Part shown: positions 36,945 to 45,572 of the stretch, piece after piece | Layout of the letters: each line of letters begins with the position of its first letter | Numbering within the stretch: the stretch's first letter is position 1 | Source of the DNA: an uncultured Chloroflexus sp. | GTDB lineage: Bacteria; Chloroflexota; Chloroflexia; Chloroflexales; Chloroflexaceae | Direction of reading: 5' to 3' | NCBI RefSeq assembly: GCF_937129525.1 | Contig: NZ_CAKZNK010000100.1 | Location: 1-64,000 of the forward strand | Length of the DNA stretch: 64,000 nt | Notes under the pieces: generated by a model | Told to the model about the DNA's origin: nothing | Database searches by the model: none | The model's input: only the letters and a program-made list of their open reading frames with translations | Made by a program: the position numbers and the translations under genes

Positions 36945-38486
36945 TTATCCTTCAGGTTGCACTGCTGTCAGTTTGCGGCGCACAAAGGGTATCTTTTCCA
37001 GCACTTTAACCAGCGCTTCCTTCACCAGTGCCATATCATTGTTGGGCAGCGCGCGCAATACCAGCGCCAGACCAATGTACACAACAGCGCCTAATGGCAC
37101 GGCCAGGAAGAAAAATGGTGATGTCCGTAGCCACCAGATCGATCCTGCCATACCCAATCCGGCCAGGCCGGACAGCAAACCGGTGCGCCAGTTTTGAGCG
37201 CCAAATGTGCCCTTGGGTAAGGCCTTGATAGCCGCGATCAGAATGCCTAGCTCGGTAATCGTGTATGCCAGCGCCCCACCCAGCGCGCCGTTGCCAAAGG
37301 CGCGATCAGTCCACGGTACCAGGAAAAAGTCGAGTGGTAGCGTTGCGACCGTCGCCACAATCATAATCGTGTTGAGGATGGCAGTGCGCTCGGCGGCAAT
37401 CAGCAACTGGCTGAGCACCGTATTCAGGTAGGTACAGATCAGCACCAATCCCAGCACGGCGAGAACAGCGCCGGTTGGGCGAAAGGCATCGCCGTACAGA
37501 AGGAGCGTGATCGGTTCGGCTAGCGCCAGCAACCCCAGCCCAATCGGCATGCTGAGCACAACCATAATGTTGAAGATTGGCCGGGCCGCCTGTGAGAGGT
37601 AATCTTGCCCGGCAGCAAAGCGGCGCGTGAATGTCGGAAAGATGACAGTGCCAATCGCTACCGGGAAGAACATCAAGGTGCCAAACAGGTTTACGGCAGT
37701 GCCATACCAGCCCACAGCTTCGGTTGAGGCGAAGAGGGCGATAAACAACCGGTCGATTTGCTGATAAACCATCAGCGTTAATGCCGTCACCAGATACTGC
37801 TTTGAGTCAAGCAGCATACTTCGTGCCGCTGCCAGATCGAAACTCCAGCGCGGTCGATGCTGGCGGAAAAGGAAAAAAGCATCGCCTAAGAGTGCCACCA
37901 GGGCAGCCAGCACATTTGCCCAACCGATCCAGATGACATCGAATCCGGCGAAGAGCAGGCTCAGGCTCAACACTGTCAGCGCCAGCTTGCTGACAACCGT
38001 AACCAGCGAGACATAATGTACCTGTTCTAGCCCATTCAGCGCCGCAATTAAGCCGCCGCTAAGTGTTGCAAAGAGGGTCATCAGCCCGATAATCCAGATC
38101 AGGGCAATTTGCGTTGGATCGGCACTGCCGGCCAGGAGGTCGTAGCCAAAGACGACCAGGCAACTAATCACCCACAAGCCGATCCGAACAATGAGGCTGG
38201 TGCCGACCAATACACCGGTGCGGTGCGGTTCACGAGCAATCGCCTTGGTCAGGTGTGTGTCCATACCGAACGTGATCAACACGCCGGCAATCATCCAGAT
38301 CGACAACGCAATGGACAGTTGACCAATCGCGAGCGGCCCCAGGATGCGTGGCTGAAAGATGGCAACCAGAAAAGCCATTGCCCATGTGAGCAACTGAGCT
38401 GCCATCATCGCGCTTGCATTTCGGGCCAGCCGCGCCCCGCTAATGGGTGGCGGCGTTATGGGGTTGGGCGCTCCTTGGGCGCTCAC
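36945..38486 (-). CDS. Wzx-like polysaccharide flippase
   Basis: The 513-residue protein has 12-14 membrane segments and the polysaccharide-export layout of the MOP superfamily (for example ARNASAMMAAQLLTWAMAFL near the start and SKQYLVTALTLMVYQQIDRLFI in the middle). It should flip undecaprenyl-linked repeat units across the membrane. The start is a GTG at 38486 with AGAGGAG seven bases upstream; it overlaps the stop of the GT2 gene by four bases (GTGA). It is the last gene of the nine-gene operon starting at 46313. Confidence 0.85.
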   Translation of the reverse strand: MSAQGAPNPITPPPISGARLARNASAMMAAQLLTWAMAFLVAIFQPRILGPLAIGQLSIALSIWMIAGVLITFGMDTHLTKAIAREPHRTGVLVGTSLIVRIGLWVISCLVVFGYDLLAGSADPTQIALIWIIGLMTLFATLSGGLIAALNGLEQVHYVSLVTVVSKLALTVLSLSLLFAGFDVIWIGWANVLAALVALLGDAFFLFRQHRPRWSFDLAAARSMLLDSKQYLVTALTLMVYQQIDRLFIALFASTEAVGWYGTAVNLFGTLMFFPVAIGTVIFPTFTRRFAAGQDYLSQAARPIFNIMVVLSMPIGLGLLALAEPITLLLYGDAFRPTGAVLAVLGLVLICTYLNTVLSQLLIAAERTAILNTIMIVATVATLPLDFFLVPWTDRAFGNGALGGALAYTITELGILIAAIKALPKGTFGAQNWRTGLLSGLAGLGMAGSIWWLRTSPFFFLAVPLGAVVYIGLALVLRALPNNDMALVKEALVKVLEKIPFVRRKLTAVQPEG

Positions 38487-39460
38487 GGCGCTACTCCTCT
38501 CTGTGATGGGTCGGTCAGGCGAAATGGCGCAATATAACAACACAATTCGCGGTTAAGTTGATAACTCCAGCCTTTTTGCAAACCTACAAAGGGGTAATAC
38601 AGTTGATCTAATCCCAGCAATATCTTATCTAGGCGATGCCACTTGATCACACCCGAAGCAATCTGGCGCAATCCCTGGCTAAATAACCATTCACCCAACA
38701 ATACCAGGCCACCGAGGTCACCGCAGCGCAGGTATTTACCGGCAACCGCGCCGGCGCCAATGCCGTAAGCGCGAAAGCTGCGGCGAACGCCTTGCCAGTT
38801 CTGCCAGTGGTGATGATAGGCAATAGCCTGTGGGGTAAAGGCGATCCAGCCACCGCTTTTCAAGACCCGATAGCCTAGATCTCGCTCTTCCCACGATCCT
38901 AATGGCGCGCCAGCGCCAATCAGTTCATCAAATCCTCCCATCTGTTCGAAAGCGTTGCGCCGCGCGCCCATGTTATGGCCGTGACCGAAGGCAAGATTAA
39001 ACCGATTGTGGCGAAAAATACGACGCGAGCCATTGCACGTGCCCAAAACCAATTCATTGACCTTCATCTCTTGTGGCCCCGGGTATACTGCCCCGAAGGC
39101 CAGCCAGACCCGCTCGTCGCGCAATTCCGCGACTAACCCGCCGATCCAGCCAGGATCGAGCACACAGTCATCGTTGGTGAACAGAATGTAGGGCGCATGG
39201 CCCAGAGCAGCGCCGGCGTTGCGTGTGGCCGATATACCGCGTATCGGTTGCCGCAGATAACAGATCCGTTCGTCTTCTAACGCATGGTGACGAACACACT
39301 GTTCAGTGCGATCGTCTTCACTTTGGTCAAGCACCCAGATCGTAAAGTGAGGATACGTGTTCTGGCGGAGACTGCGAATCGTAGCGTCGATAGCAGCGCC
39401 GCGTCCATATGTTGAAATCACAACATCGACTGCCGACATATCCATACAGTTGCTGCCCAT
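38483..39460 (-). CDS. Family 2 glycosyltransferase
   Basis: The 325-residue protein has the GT-A signature DVVISTYGRGAAIDATIRSL, ISATRNAGAALG and the metal-binding pair in ILFTNDDCVLDPGWIGGL. A later ED motif is in SWEERDLGYRV. It should add a sugar to the growing lipid-linked unit at the cytoplasmic face. There are three possible ATG starts (39460, 39445, 39439) and none has a strong ribosome-binding site. It lies 89 bases after the receiver gene and is coupled to the flippase gene. Confidence 0.86.
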   Translation of the reverse strand: MGSNCMDMSAVDVVISTYGRGAAIDATIRSLRQNTYPHFTIWVLDQSEDDRTEQCVRHHALEDERICYLRQPIRGISATRNAGAALGHAPYILFTNDDCVLDPGWIGGLVAELRDERVWLAFGAVYPGPQEMKVNELVLGTCNGSRRIFRHNRFNLAFGHGHNMGARRNAFEQMGGFDELIGAGAPLGSWEERDLGYRVLKSGGWIAFTPQAIAYHHHWQNWQGVRRSFRAYGIGAGAVAGKYLRCGDLGGLVLLGEWLFSQGLRQIASGVIKWHRLDKILLGLDQLYYPFVGLQKGWSYQLNRELCCYIAPFRLTDPSQRGVAP

Positions 39461-39549
39461 TTTGTCTGAATAACCAGCTTATGTCAGCAGCGTATCATCC
39501 TTTGTTGAAACTATGCTGAAATACGCATAGATTTCATCTAACGAGACAG

Positions 39550-39945
39550 TCACCTGGCAGCGAATTTTTGGTTGGGCGCGCGGCGCCGCAAGAGCCGATC
39601 AACTTCACAAATCAGATCGTCTGAGTCAACCGGCTTGGTCAGAAAAGCGTTGACGCCAACGCCGGCTGCTTTGACCTCGTCTTGCTCTTTGACACTGCCG
39701 GTTACCATAATGATTGGCAAGTCGGCATAGCGTTCATGCTCGCGAATTGCGCGAGCCAGTTCAATCCCGTCCATCCGCGGCATCGTAAGATCGGTGACAA
39801 CAAGAGCGACTTCCGCAGAGTTGAGTCGGCGCAACGCCTGCTCGCCATCAATGGCAGTAACCACTTTATAGCCGTGTTGTTCGAGCACGAACCCCATCAA
39901 CCGGTTGCTCGGTATATAGTCATCGACGATCATGATCGTGGTCAT
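39550..39945 (-). CDS. Single-domain CheY-like receiver
   Basis: The 131-residue protein has a complete receiver: acidic pair D8/D9 (MIVDDYIPSN), phosphoacceptor D52 (VVTDLTMPRMDG), T82 (IIMVTG) and K104 (FLTKPVD). There is no output domain and no histidine kinase nearby. It begins 14 bases after the RsbW-type kinase gene, inside the polysaccharide operon, so it may link an external sensor to the partner-switching circuit. Confidence 0.88.
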   Translation of the reverse strand: MTTIMIVDDYIPSNRLMGFVLEQHGYKVVTAIDGEQALRRLNSAEVALVVTDLTMPRMDGIELARAIREHERYADLPIIMVTGSVKEQDEVKAAGVGVNAFLTKPVDSDDLICEVDRLLRRRAPNQKFAAR

Positions 39946-39959
39946 GTTCAGAGTCTCCT

Positions 39960-40391
39960 TTAGCTTAAATGCTTGACCAGGTGCCAGCGATTTCCATCAG
40001 GAAGCGATGTATAGCTGACTTTATCCATCAAGTGGCGAATGAGAAACAAACCATAGCCGTGGATTTGGGCCTCGCTAAGGTTGGGTTGCGGCACCAGTTC
40101 TGGATCGAACGTCTCTCCCGTATCGTGCAATTCGATCTCGATGCGGGGTGGTTGTGGGTAGAGCGTTAAGGTGATATGAATGCGTCCTTCGCCATCGCGC
40201 CGATTCCGATAAGCGTGACTGACGATATTTGTGCAGACTTCATGCGCAGCCAACTGCACATTGTATATCAACGTTTCATTGTCTGCTCCTACCTGCCGAA
40301 GTAATTCGGCAATAGTTTCACTCAGCAGGTGCAGATAGGAATGGCGGGCCGGTAGATCCAGCCGGATCACTTCGCTGGGTTGCCTGCTCAC
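39960..40391 (-). CDS. RsbW/SpoIIAB-type serine kinase (anti-sigma-factor-like)
   Basis: The 143-residue HATPase-fold protein has the N box (AAHEVCTNIVSHAY, with E51 and N55), the G1 box (LHDTGETFDP, D90 and G92) and a G2 box (HGYGLFLIRHLMD). These are the features of kinases that phosphorylate a serine of a STAS partner. No sigma factor is encoded nearby, so its output partner is unknown. Its ATG overlaps the stop of the phosphatase gene by four bases. In the family these proteins act in the cytoplasm. Confidence 0.9.
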   Translation of the reverse strand: MSRQPSEVIRLDLPARHSYLHLLSETIAELLRQVGADNETLIYNVQLAAHEVCTNIVSHAYRNRRDGEGRIHITLTLYPQPPRIEIELHDTGETFDPELVPQPNLSEAQIHGYGLFLIRHLMDKVSYTSLPDGNRWHLVKHLS

Positions 40392-41929
40392 GGCTCTACT
40401 CCTTTGAGCACGATAAGCGTTTGATCATCATCTTGCGGATGGCCCGCGCTGAATCGATCCACTGCATCAAACAAACCATCGGCAATTTCGCGCGCTGAAA
40501 GCTTGGACAGTTCATCGACCGCGTTCAATAATCGTTCGATGCCAAATAATTCATCTTGTTCGTTACGGGCATCGCTGAAACCGTCGGTGGCAACGATCAA
40601 GAGATCACCTGCTGCCATCGCGAGCGAACGATTTTGAAAGTGATTGGTTGGCAGGATACCGATAGCCGTGTTATCGGCCAGCAATAATTCAGCTCGACCG
40701 TTGCGCGGTCGGTAAATGACCGGCGCGTGACCCGCATTGGCATATGTGATAGTCTGTTGCTCGACCTCGTATTGACCGACAAAGACAGTTGCAAAGACGC
40801 CGATCCGGGTAAAATCGTTGTAGAGATCTTCATTGGATTGGCGCATCACCAGTGCCGGTGTCGGCGATGGCATAAACTGCGCTTTGCTGTGCAAGGCAGT
40901 GCGTGTCATCGACATTAACAGCGCCGCCGAAACGCCTTTCCCACTCACGTCACCGATGGTAAAGATGAATGGATGGTTGGGCAGGTTGATGAAATCGAAA
41001 AAGTCGCCGCCAACCTGTAATGCCGGACGCGAATAGGCGAAGATCTCTAAACCGGTCACCTCTGGCAGGACGCGGGGAAGCAGATCGGTTTGCACTCGTC
41101 GAGCGAGATCCATTTCGCTGCGTAGACGCGCCTGTTCTACCATCTCCTGGTAGAGTAAGATCCGCTCGATCTGTGCGCTGGCCTGATCGGCGAGCGCTCG
41201 CCCAAGTTTCAGCTCAGGAGTGCCGAAACCTTCTGCCCGATCCATGATCCCGATACTGGCTACTACCATCCCCCGCACCCGGACTGGAACCACCAACAGG
41301 TTATGCACGCCGGGTGGCCGGCGCAGATCGCCATCATTTTCACTGAGTAAGAGCGGACGATCTTCTGTTTGTAGTTGCCAGAATAGTCGCCAGATCGTCT
41401 CGACGTTGAGCCTCGATTCTTCCGATTGCACAACGATCGGATCGCCACCGTTTGTTGACACGTAGGTTGCAAAGCCGGCTCGCCCTCTCAACATACGCTG
41501 CGCTTCATGGACAACAGCCGTCAACGTTTCACGCACTGTTACCAGATCGCGCATCGCCTGCGTTAATCGGTAGAGCGCGAGTTGTTGATCCTGACTGGCA
41601 ACCAGATCGGCGGTCATGCATTGCAACTCGTATTCGAGCTGCAACATGTAACCGATAAGCTCAGCTTCGGCTTTCAGATGTTGTTGCGCTGCTTTGTGCC
41701 GAATGCCGCTTAGACGAAGTTCGCCGACGACTTCGTTGTAACAGTAGATGGCTGCGCTGAGATCGGCTGGCAACAGTCGCTGTCCAGCCGGCCAGTAGGC
41801 AAGCGCCCGTCCCTGTTCAAAAACTCCAAATGCCTGCGCGCCTTGCGCCAGCCATGCTTCGGCTAATGCCTGAATGCGGTTGTATTGTGAGCTGAGCAAC
41901 GAAACAAGCATCATTGTGGTCTCAGGCAT
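40388..41929 (-). CDS. GAF-domain SpoIIE/RsbU-type PP2C phosphatase
   Basis: The 513-residue protein has a GAF-like sensor region (about residues 115-260) and a PP2C-type SpoIIE domain (about 285-510). All metal-binding motifs are seen: VGGDFFDF, TIGDVSGKGVSAALLM, IVATDGFSDARNEQDELFG and DDQTLIVL. It should remove phosphate from a STAS serine and is therefore expected to be active. No membrane segment is seen. It overlaps the upstream STAS gene by eight bases and the kinase gene by four, so kinase, phosphatase and substrate are made together. Confidence 0.9.
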   Translation of the reverse strand: MPETTMMLVSLLSSQYNRIQALAEAWLAQGAQAFGVFEQGRALAYWPAGQRLLPADLSAAIYCYNEVVGELRLSGIRHKAAQQHLKAEAELIGYMLQLEYELQCMTADLVASQDQQLALYRLTQAMRDLVTVRETLTAVVHEAQRMLRGRAGFATYVSTNGGDPIVVQSEESRLNVETIWRLFWQLQTEDRPLLLSENDGDLRRPPGVHNLLVVPVRVRGMVVASIGIMDRAEGFGTPELKLGRALADQASAQIERILLYQEMVEQARLRSEMDLARRVQTDLLPRVLPEVTGLEIFAYSRPALQVGGDFFDFINLPNHPFIFTIGDVSGKGVSAALLMSMTRTALHSKAQFMPSPTPALVMRQSNEDLYNDFTRIGVFATVFVGQYEVEQQTITYANAGHAPVIYRPRNGRAELLLADNTAIGILPTNHFQNRSLAMAAGDLLIVATDGFSDARNEQDELFGIERLLNAVDELSKLSAREIADGLFDAVDRFSAGHPQDDDQTLIVLKGVEP

Positions 41930-42260
41930 TCAAAACAGCAAGCGCATGCTCGCTATCAACAAAGATGTTGAACGCTTTATCGAGTCGGGTCAGTTCGAAA
42001 ATCATTAACACTGGTCGGCGCAAACCGCAGAGCGCAAATTCACCTTTCCCTTGCTGGCAGCGTTTCATCGCCGATACCAGCGTCGCCAACGCGGTTGAGT
42101 CGACGAAGGTGGTTTCGGTCAGATCGACTAAAACACGCGCGCCAGGGGTGGCAGTTGCCTGTTCAAGCCAGTGCTGGACGGGAGGCGCGGTATTCGCGTC
42201 GAACCGACCTTCAATCGCCAGCACTGCCACATTGCCGACTGTTCGCGGCTTGATTTCCAT
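41922..42260 (-). CDS. STAS-domain anti-sigma-factor antagonist-like protein
   Basis: The 112-residue protein is a single STAS domain. The phosphorylation motif reads TFVDSTALATLV with D54 and S55, as in RsbV/SpoIIAA. It should be the substrate of the kinase and phosphatase encoded directly downstream. GGAGG lies nine bases before the ATG, in a 62-bp gap after the pseudo-nucleotidyltransferase gene, so it can be translated independently within the operon. Confidence 0.9.
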   Translation of the reverse strand: MEIKPRTVGNVAVLAIEGRFDANTAPPVQHWLEQATATPGARVLVDLTETTFVDSTALATLVSAMKRCQQGKGEFALCGLRRPVLMIFELTRLDKAFNIFVDSEHALAVLNA

Positions 42261-42322
42261 AGGTATAATCCTCCTTTAACCCAGGCACCTGGTGATACTG
42301 CCCCGATCACACCTCGTTATCT

Positions 42323-44020
42323 TTACCTGGGTGGCGCAAGGTCGGCTTTTACGGCTACGCCGATCTCAGATGTCACTTTCGTTGCCTTCATCCGATGCCA
42401 CCAGGCCCGCGGTGTGCGCAACAGTATCTTCAGGTCATCTTGCCATGTATGCGTTGCACTATAGTATACATCGGCAACCACAATAGAATCGAGATCACCG
42501 GCGGCCTGTACGTACCATAAACCGGTTATGCCGGGTGGAACTTCATAGCGACGTTGCTGCCACGCTTCGTGCAACAGTTCGACTTCGTTGGGCGAGAGTG
42601 GTTTAATACCGACCAGGTGTAGATCGCCGTTGATGACATTCAAAAGTTCTGGTAACCGGTGAAATTCGCAGGCTTCGAGCCATGCCCCAAACCAGAGCGG
42701 GCGTCCATCGGCATGACGGGTGCGCCAGCGCCAGAGATTCAATGGGCGGAATGTGGTCTGCCCGTTGGCCAGCGTCACGCGCTCGCCAACGCGCGGTAGC
42801 CGAACGAGTGGCCGACCGCCGCTGCCGATCGCGGCCAGCAGTCCGGTGAACAAAAAGAGTGGGCTGAGCGCAATGAGGATGAGCAGGGCGCCGATCCGAT
42901 TCAAAACGCTGGTCAGCCGGTTTGTATTCACCGTTGCTGCCGAGACTCGTCCGATCAGGAACGGATCGACAATTGCGGTTTGTTCACCACTCTCTGGATC
43001 GATGATCATGCCTGGGTAAACAATACGCCGATCAACATTGACCAGTTGACCGATGTAGGTATCTGCCCAGACGGTGCTGGCTGTTACGGTAGCTTCGTCA
43101 TCGATCATGCAGTCGGCGCCGATTACCGTGCCCGGACCAAGCTCAACATCGCGCCCGATCCAGCAGTTGTCGCCAATGTAGAGGGGTGGCGCAATGCGCG
43201 CGCTGGGATGGATGGAGTCATTGCGTCCTACCCATACTCCGGGTGCGATCTGGCGACCCCGGATTGAAGGGTATCGCACGGTGGCACGCGGGCCATCGGT
43301 GACTGTCGGGTCGGCAGTCCGGTAGGCACTGTACAAAAAGACCTGCTGCGCTTCGTGGTAGCTGGCCAGTGTTGTCAAAGGATTCCAGTAGCCGCTAAAG
43401 GTAAAGTTGTGTATCGGTATGTGTTGTTCCAATAAGTGCGGTAACAGATCGGTGACAATCTGGCATCGCTTGCGCAGCGGAATTTGTGCGATCAAGCTCG
43501 GTTCAATGAGGTAGGCTCCGGTGAGAGTGACAACATTGCCATCGCTCTTAGCCGGCAACACGGCGCGCAGGGTTCCATCTTCAGCAATAGCAGCCTCCGG
43601 GTGGGCGTACTCGCGCGCCGGGTGAGTAATGACCGTGAGTGGCCCGCCATGAGCCTGATGGTGTGCCAGCGCCGTTTCAATTGGCAGGTCGATAATCGCG
43701 TTGCCCGGCCATACCAGACAGGTTTCATTTATCAGTGGCCCGGCCCAACGCAAGGCGCCGCCATCACCCCAGGCTTCTTGTAACGTGACATATTCAATAT
43801 CAACACCCCATCGCTTGCCACTGCCGAAGGCTGCCGTAATGGGGGCGCTCTGTTCGTGTAGCGCGATCAGAATGCGCTTGATACCGGCCCTGGCCAGCAG
43901 TTCGACCGCAACTGCCATGACCGGTCGATCAATGATCGGCAACAAGACATCCGGCAAGACATCGGTCAATGGCGGCAAATGACGCTCTTCAGCAGTCGCA
44001 ATCAGCAACGCAATGGTCAT
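42323..44020 (-). CDS. Fusion of degenerate nucleotidyltransferase, hexapeptide repeat and degenerate sugar transferase
   Basis: The 565-residue protein has three parts. Residues 1-230 resemble an NDP-sugar pyrophosphorylase (PIIDRPVMAVAVELL) but the GGxGTRL loop reads TAEERHL and the signature Lys is missing. Residues about 250-355 look like a left-handed beta-helix (ARIAPPLYIGDNCWIGRDVE). Residues about 365-540 resemble a bacterial sugar transferase with one membrane segment (LLILIALSPLFLFTGLL) and LPELLNVINGDLHLVGIKPL, but the catalytic Asp-Glu pair is His454-Arg455. It is probably not catalytic in either outer domain. Its ATG overlaps the stop of the STAS-fused glycosyltransferase gene. 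Confidence 0.82.
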   Translation of the reverse strand: MTIALLIATAEERHLPPLTDVLPDVLLPIIDRPVMAVAVELLARAGIKRILIALHEQSAPITAAFGSGKRWGVDIEYVTLQEAWGDGGALRWAGPLINETCLVWPGNAIIDLPIETALAHHQAHGGPLTVITHPAREYAHPEAAIAEDGTLRAVLPAKSDGNVVTLTGAYLIEPSLIAQIPLRKRCQIVTDLLPHLLEQHIPIHNFTFSGYWNPLTTLASYHEAQQVFLYSAYRTADPTVTDGPRATVRYPSIRGRQIAPGVWVGRNDSIHPSARIAPPLYIGDNCWIGRDVELGPGTVIGADCMIDDEATVTASTVWADTYIGQLVNVDRRIVYPGMIIDPESGEQTAIVDPFLIGRVSAATVNTNRLTSVLNRIGALLILIALSPLFLFTGLLAAIGSGGRPLVRLPRVGERVTLANGQTTFRPLNLWRWRTRHADGRPLWFGAWLEACEFHRLPELLNVINGDLHLVGIKPLSPNEVELLHEAWQQRRYEVPPGITGLWYVQAAGDLDSIVVADVYYSATHTWQDDLKILLRTPRAWWHRMKATKVTSEIGVAVKADLAPPR

Positions 44021-45561
44021 CGAGTTAAGCCCCCTTCAGTTGCAATCGGAGCTGGCTTTGTTGGCGTAGCAGTCGCCACCGATACATCGGGAAAGATCGC
44101 CAATACCTGGTCGAGGCGTACCAGTTGGAGGGTGCGCAAGACATCGTGTGCGCAACCGGCCAGACGTAGCGCGCTCCCCTGCTCACGGGCCAACCGGTCG
44201 AGTTTTACCAGTGCAGCCATTCCGGCGCTGGCCATAAATGTTGTCTGGCTACAATCGATGACGACCTGTTCACCTCTGGCGAGCGCAGCGCCAGTCTGCT
44301 CTAGCAGTGCTGGCGCTGTAGTGGCGTCGAACACTCGCGGCGCCGGGATGATCGTCCAGCCGGAAAGTGTTGGCGCGGGTTGGATTGGCGCTGGTTGTTG
44401 TTGACGTTCCATCCATTCGGCAATTGCCGCTAGATCGGAAAATTGCTCAAAAAAGCGATTGAGTTTGAGCAAATCAAGGATCTGCCGCACAGGCTCTTGC
44501 ACATTGAGCAAGAAGAGGTCGCCTCCCTTTGTGCGGGCGCGTTTGGCCAGTGCGACTAATGCGCCCAGGGCCGAGCTATCGAGAAACCGGGTTGCGCTTA
44601 GATCAAGGATCAAAAAAGGGTGTGCTTCCAACAATTGATTGGCTCGAACGGTGAATGGTTCCAGGTTAGCGACTTCGAGCCGTGGCTCAACGGTCAGCAC
44701 AGGCCATGGCAATGATGCTGCGGGAGGTTCCGGCACAGCGGGAGCTTCCGGCGCAGCCGATGGTGCGGCAGGAGCAGTGGGAATAATGGTGAGCGCTCTT
44801 CCCCGCTGCATTGCCCACCATTGTCGGGCAAAGAAGTACCCGAAGTAGATGAAATCGTGAACGTACCGTTTCCACAATCGGCGCGGCTCTTGCGCTAACC
44901 GGTATACCCATTCCAGGCCGACTCGCTGCATCCACACCGGCGCCCGTTTGGTAACTCCCACGATCATATCAAATGTGCCACCGACCCCAATCGCAATCGG
45001 CACGCGCAATTCATGCGCGTACATTCTGATCCACTTCTCTTGTTTGGGGTTGCCAAACGCCACCAGCAGAATGTCTGGCCGGGCTGCTTTGACGGTTTCA
45101 ACGATTGAGCGATCCATATCCAGCACCGATCCGGGTGGCGGCGACAACACGCCGGCCACGCGCAAACCGGGATAACGTTCTTGCAGAATAGCCGCAGCTT
45201 TGGCGGCGACACCTTCGCGCGCGCCCAGGAAGAAAATTGAATACCCTCGTTGGGCAGCGCGCTCGGCCAGCGCCGGTACCATGTCGGCGCCGGTTACCCG
45301 GCCAGGCAGTGGTCCGCCGAGCAGGCGTGAGGCCCAGACGAGCGGCATGCCGTCGGCTGTCGCCATATCGGCTTCTTGCAGGATGCGTCGCAGTTCGGGA
45401 TCATGCAGCGCATTGACAACGAAATCGGCATTAACAGTGGCAATCTGATGTAGACGACCGGTAGCTCGCCCCACTGCAATAAACTCGTCGCAGCGATCAA
45501 GCGCTTCGGCCATCGTCAGGTTGTCAACCGGCACACCGAGAATGACAAGCAGTTTGCGCAT
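44017..45561 (-). CDS. WecG/TagA/CpsF (GT26) glycosyltransferase fused to two STAS domains
   Basis: Residues 1-245 form a GT26 enzyme: ATVNADFVVNALHDPEL, ATADGMPLVWASRLLG, GRVTGADMVPAL, VAFGNPKQEKWI and GVGGTFDMIVGVTKRAP. It should add a second sugar to a lipid-linked primer. After a Pro/Ala-rich linker, residues about 288-388 form a STAS domain with RFLDSSALGALV (D328, S329), and residues about 402-495 a second one with TFMASAGMAALV (Ala in place of the Asp, S445). The family normally ends near residue 245-260. STAS domains are the substrates of RsbW-type kinases, and one such kinase is encoded four genes downstream. Confidence 0.88.
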   Translation of the reverse strand: MRKLLVILGVPVDNLTMAEALDRCDEFIAVGRATGRLHQIATVNADFVVNALHDPELRRILQEADMATADGMPLVWASRLLGGPLPGRVTGADMVPALAERAAQRGYSIFFLGAREGVAAKAAAILQERYPGLRVAGVLSPPPGSVLDMDRSIVETVKAARPDILLVAFGNPKQEKWIRMYAHELRVPIAIGVGGTFDMIVGVTKRAPVWMQRVGLEWVYRLAQEPRRLWKRYVHDFIYFGYFFARQWWAMQRGRALTIIPTAPAAPSAAPEAPAVPEPPAASLPWPVLTVEPRLEVANLEPFTVRANQLLEAHPFLILDLSATRFLDSSALGALVALAKRARTKGGDLFLLNVQEPVRQILDLLKLNRFFEQFSDLAAIAEWMERQQQPAPIQPAPTLSGWTIIPAPRVFDATTAPALLEQTGAALARGEQVVIDCSQTTFMASAGMAALVKLDRLAREQGSALRLAGCAHDVLRTLQLVRLDQVLAIFPDVSVATATPTKPAPIATEGGLTR

Positions 45562-45572
45562 GGTTGCTACCC

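Noticed and set aside
39960-40391. The kinase as a classical anti-sigma factor
   Set aside because: No sigma factor gene lies in the operon or window, so I describe it as an RsbW-type kinase and leave its partner open.
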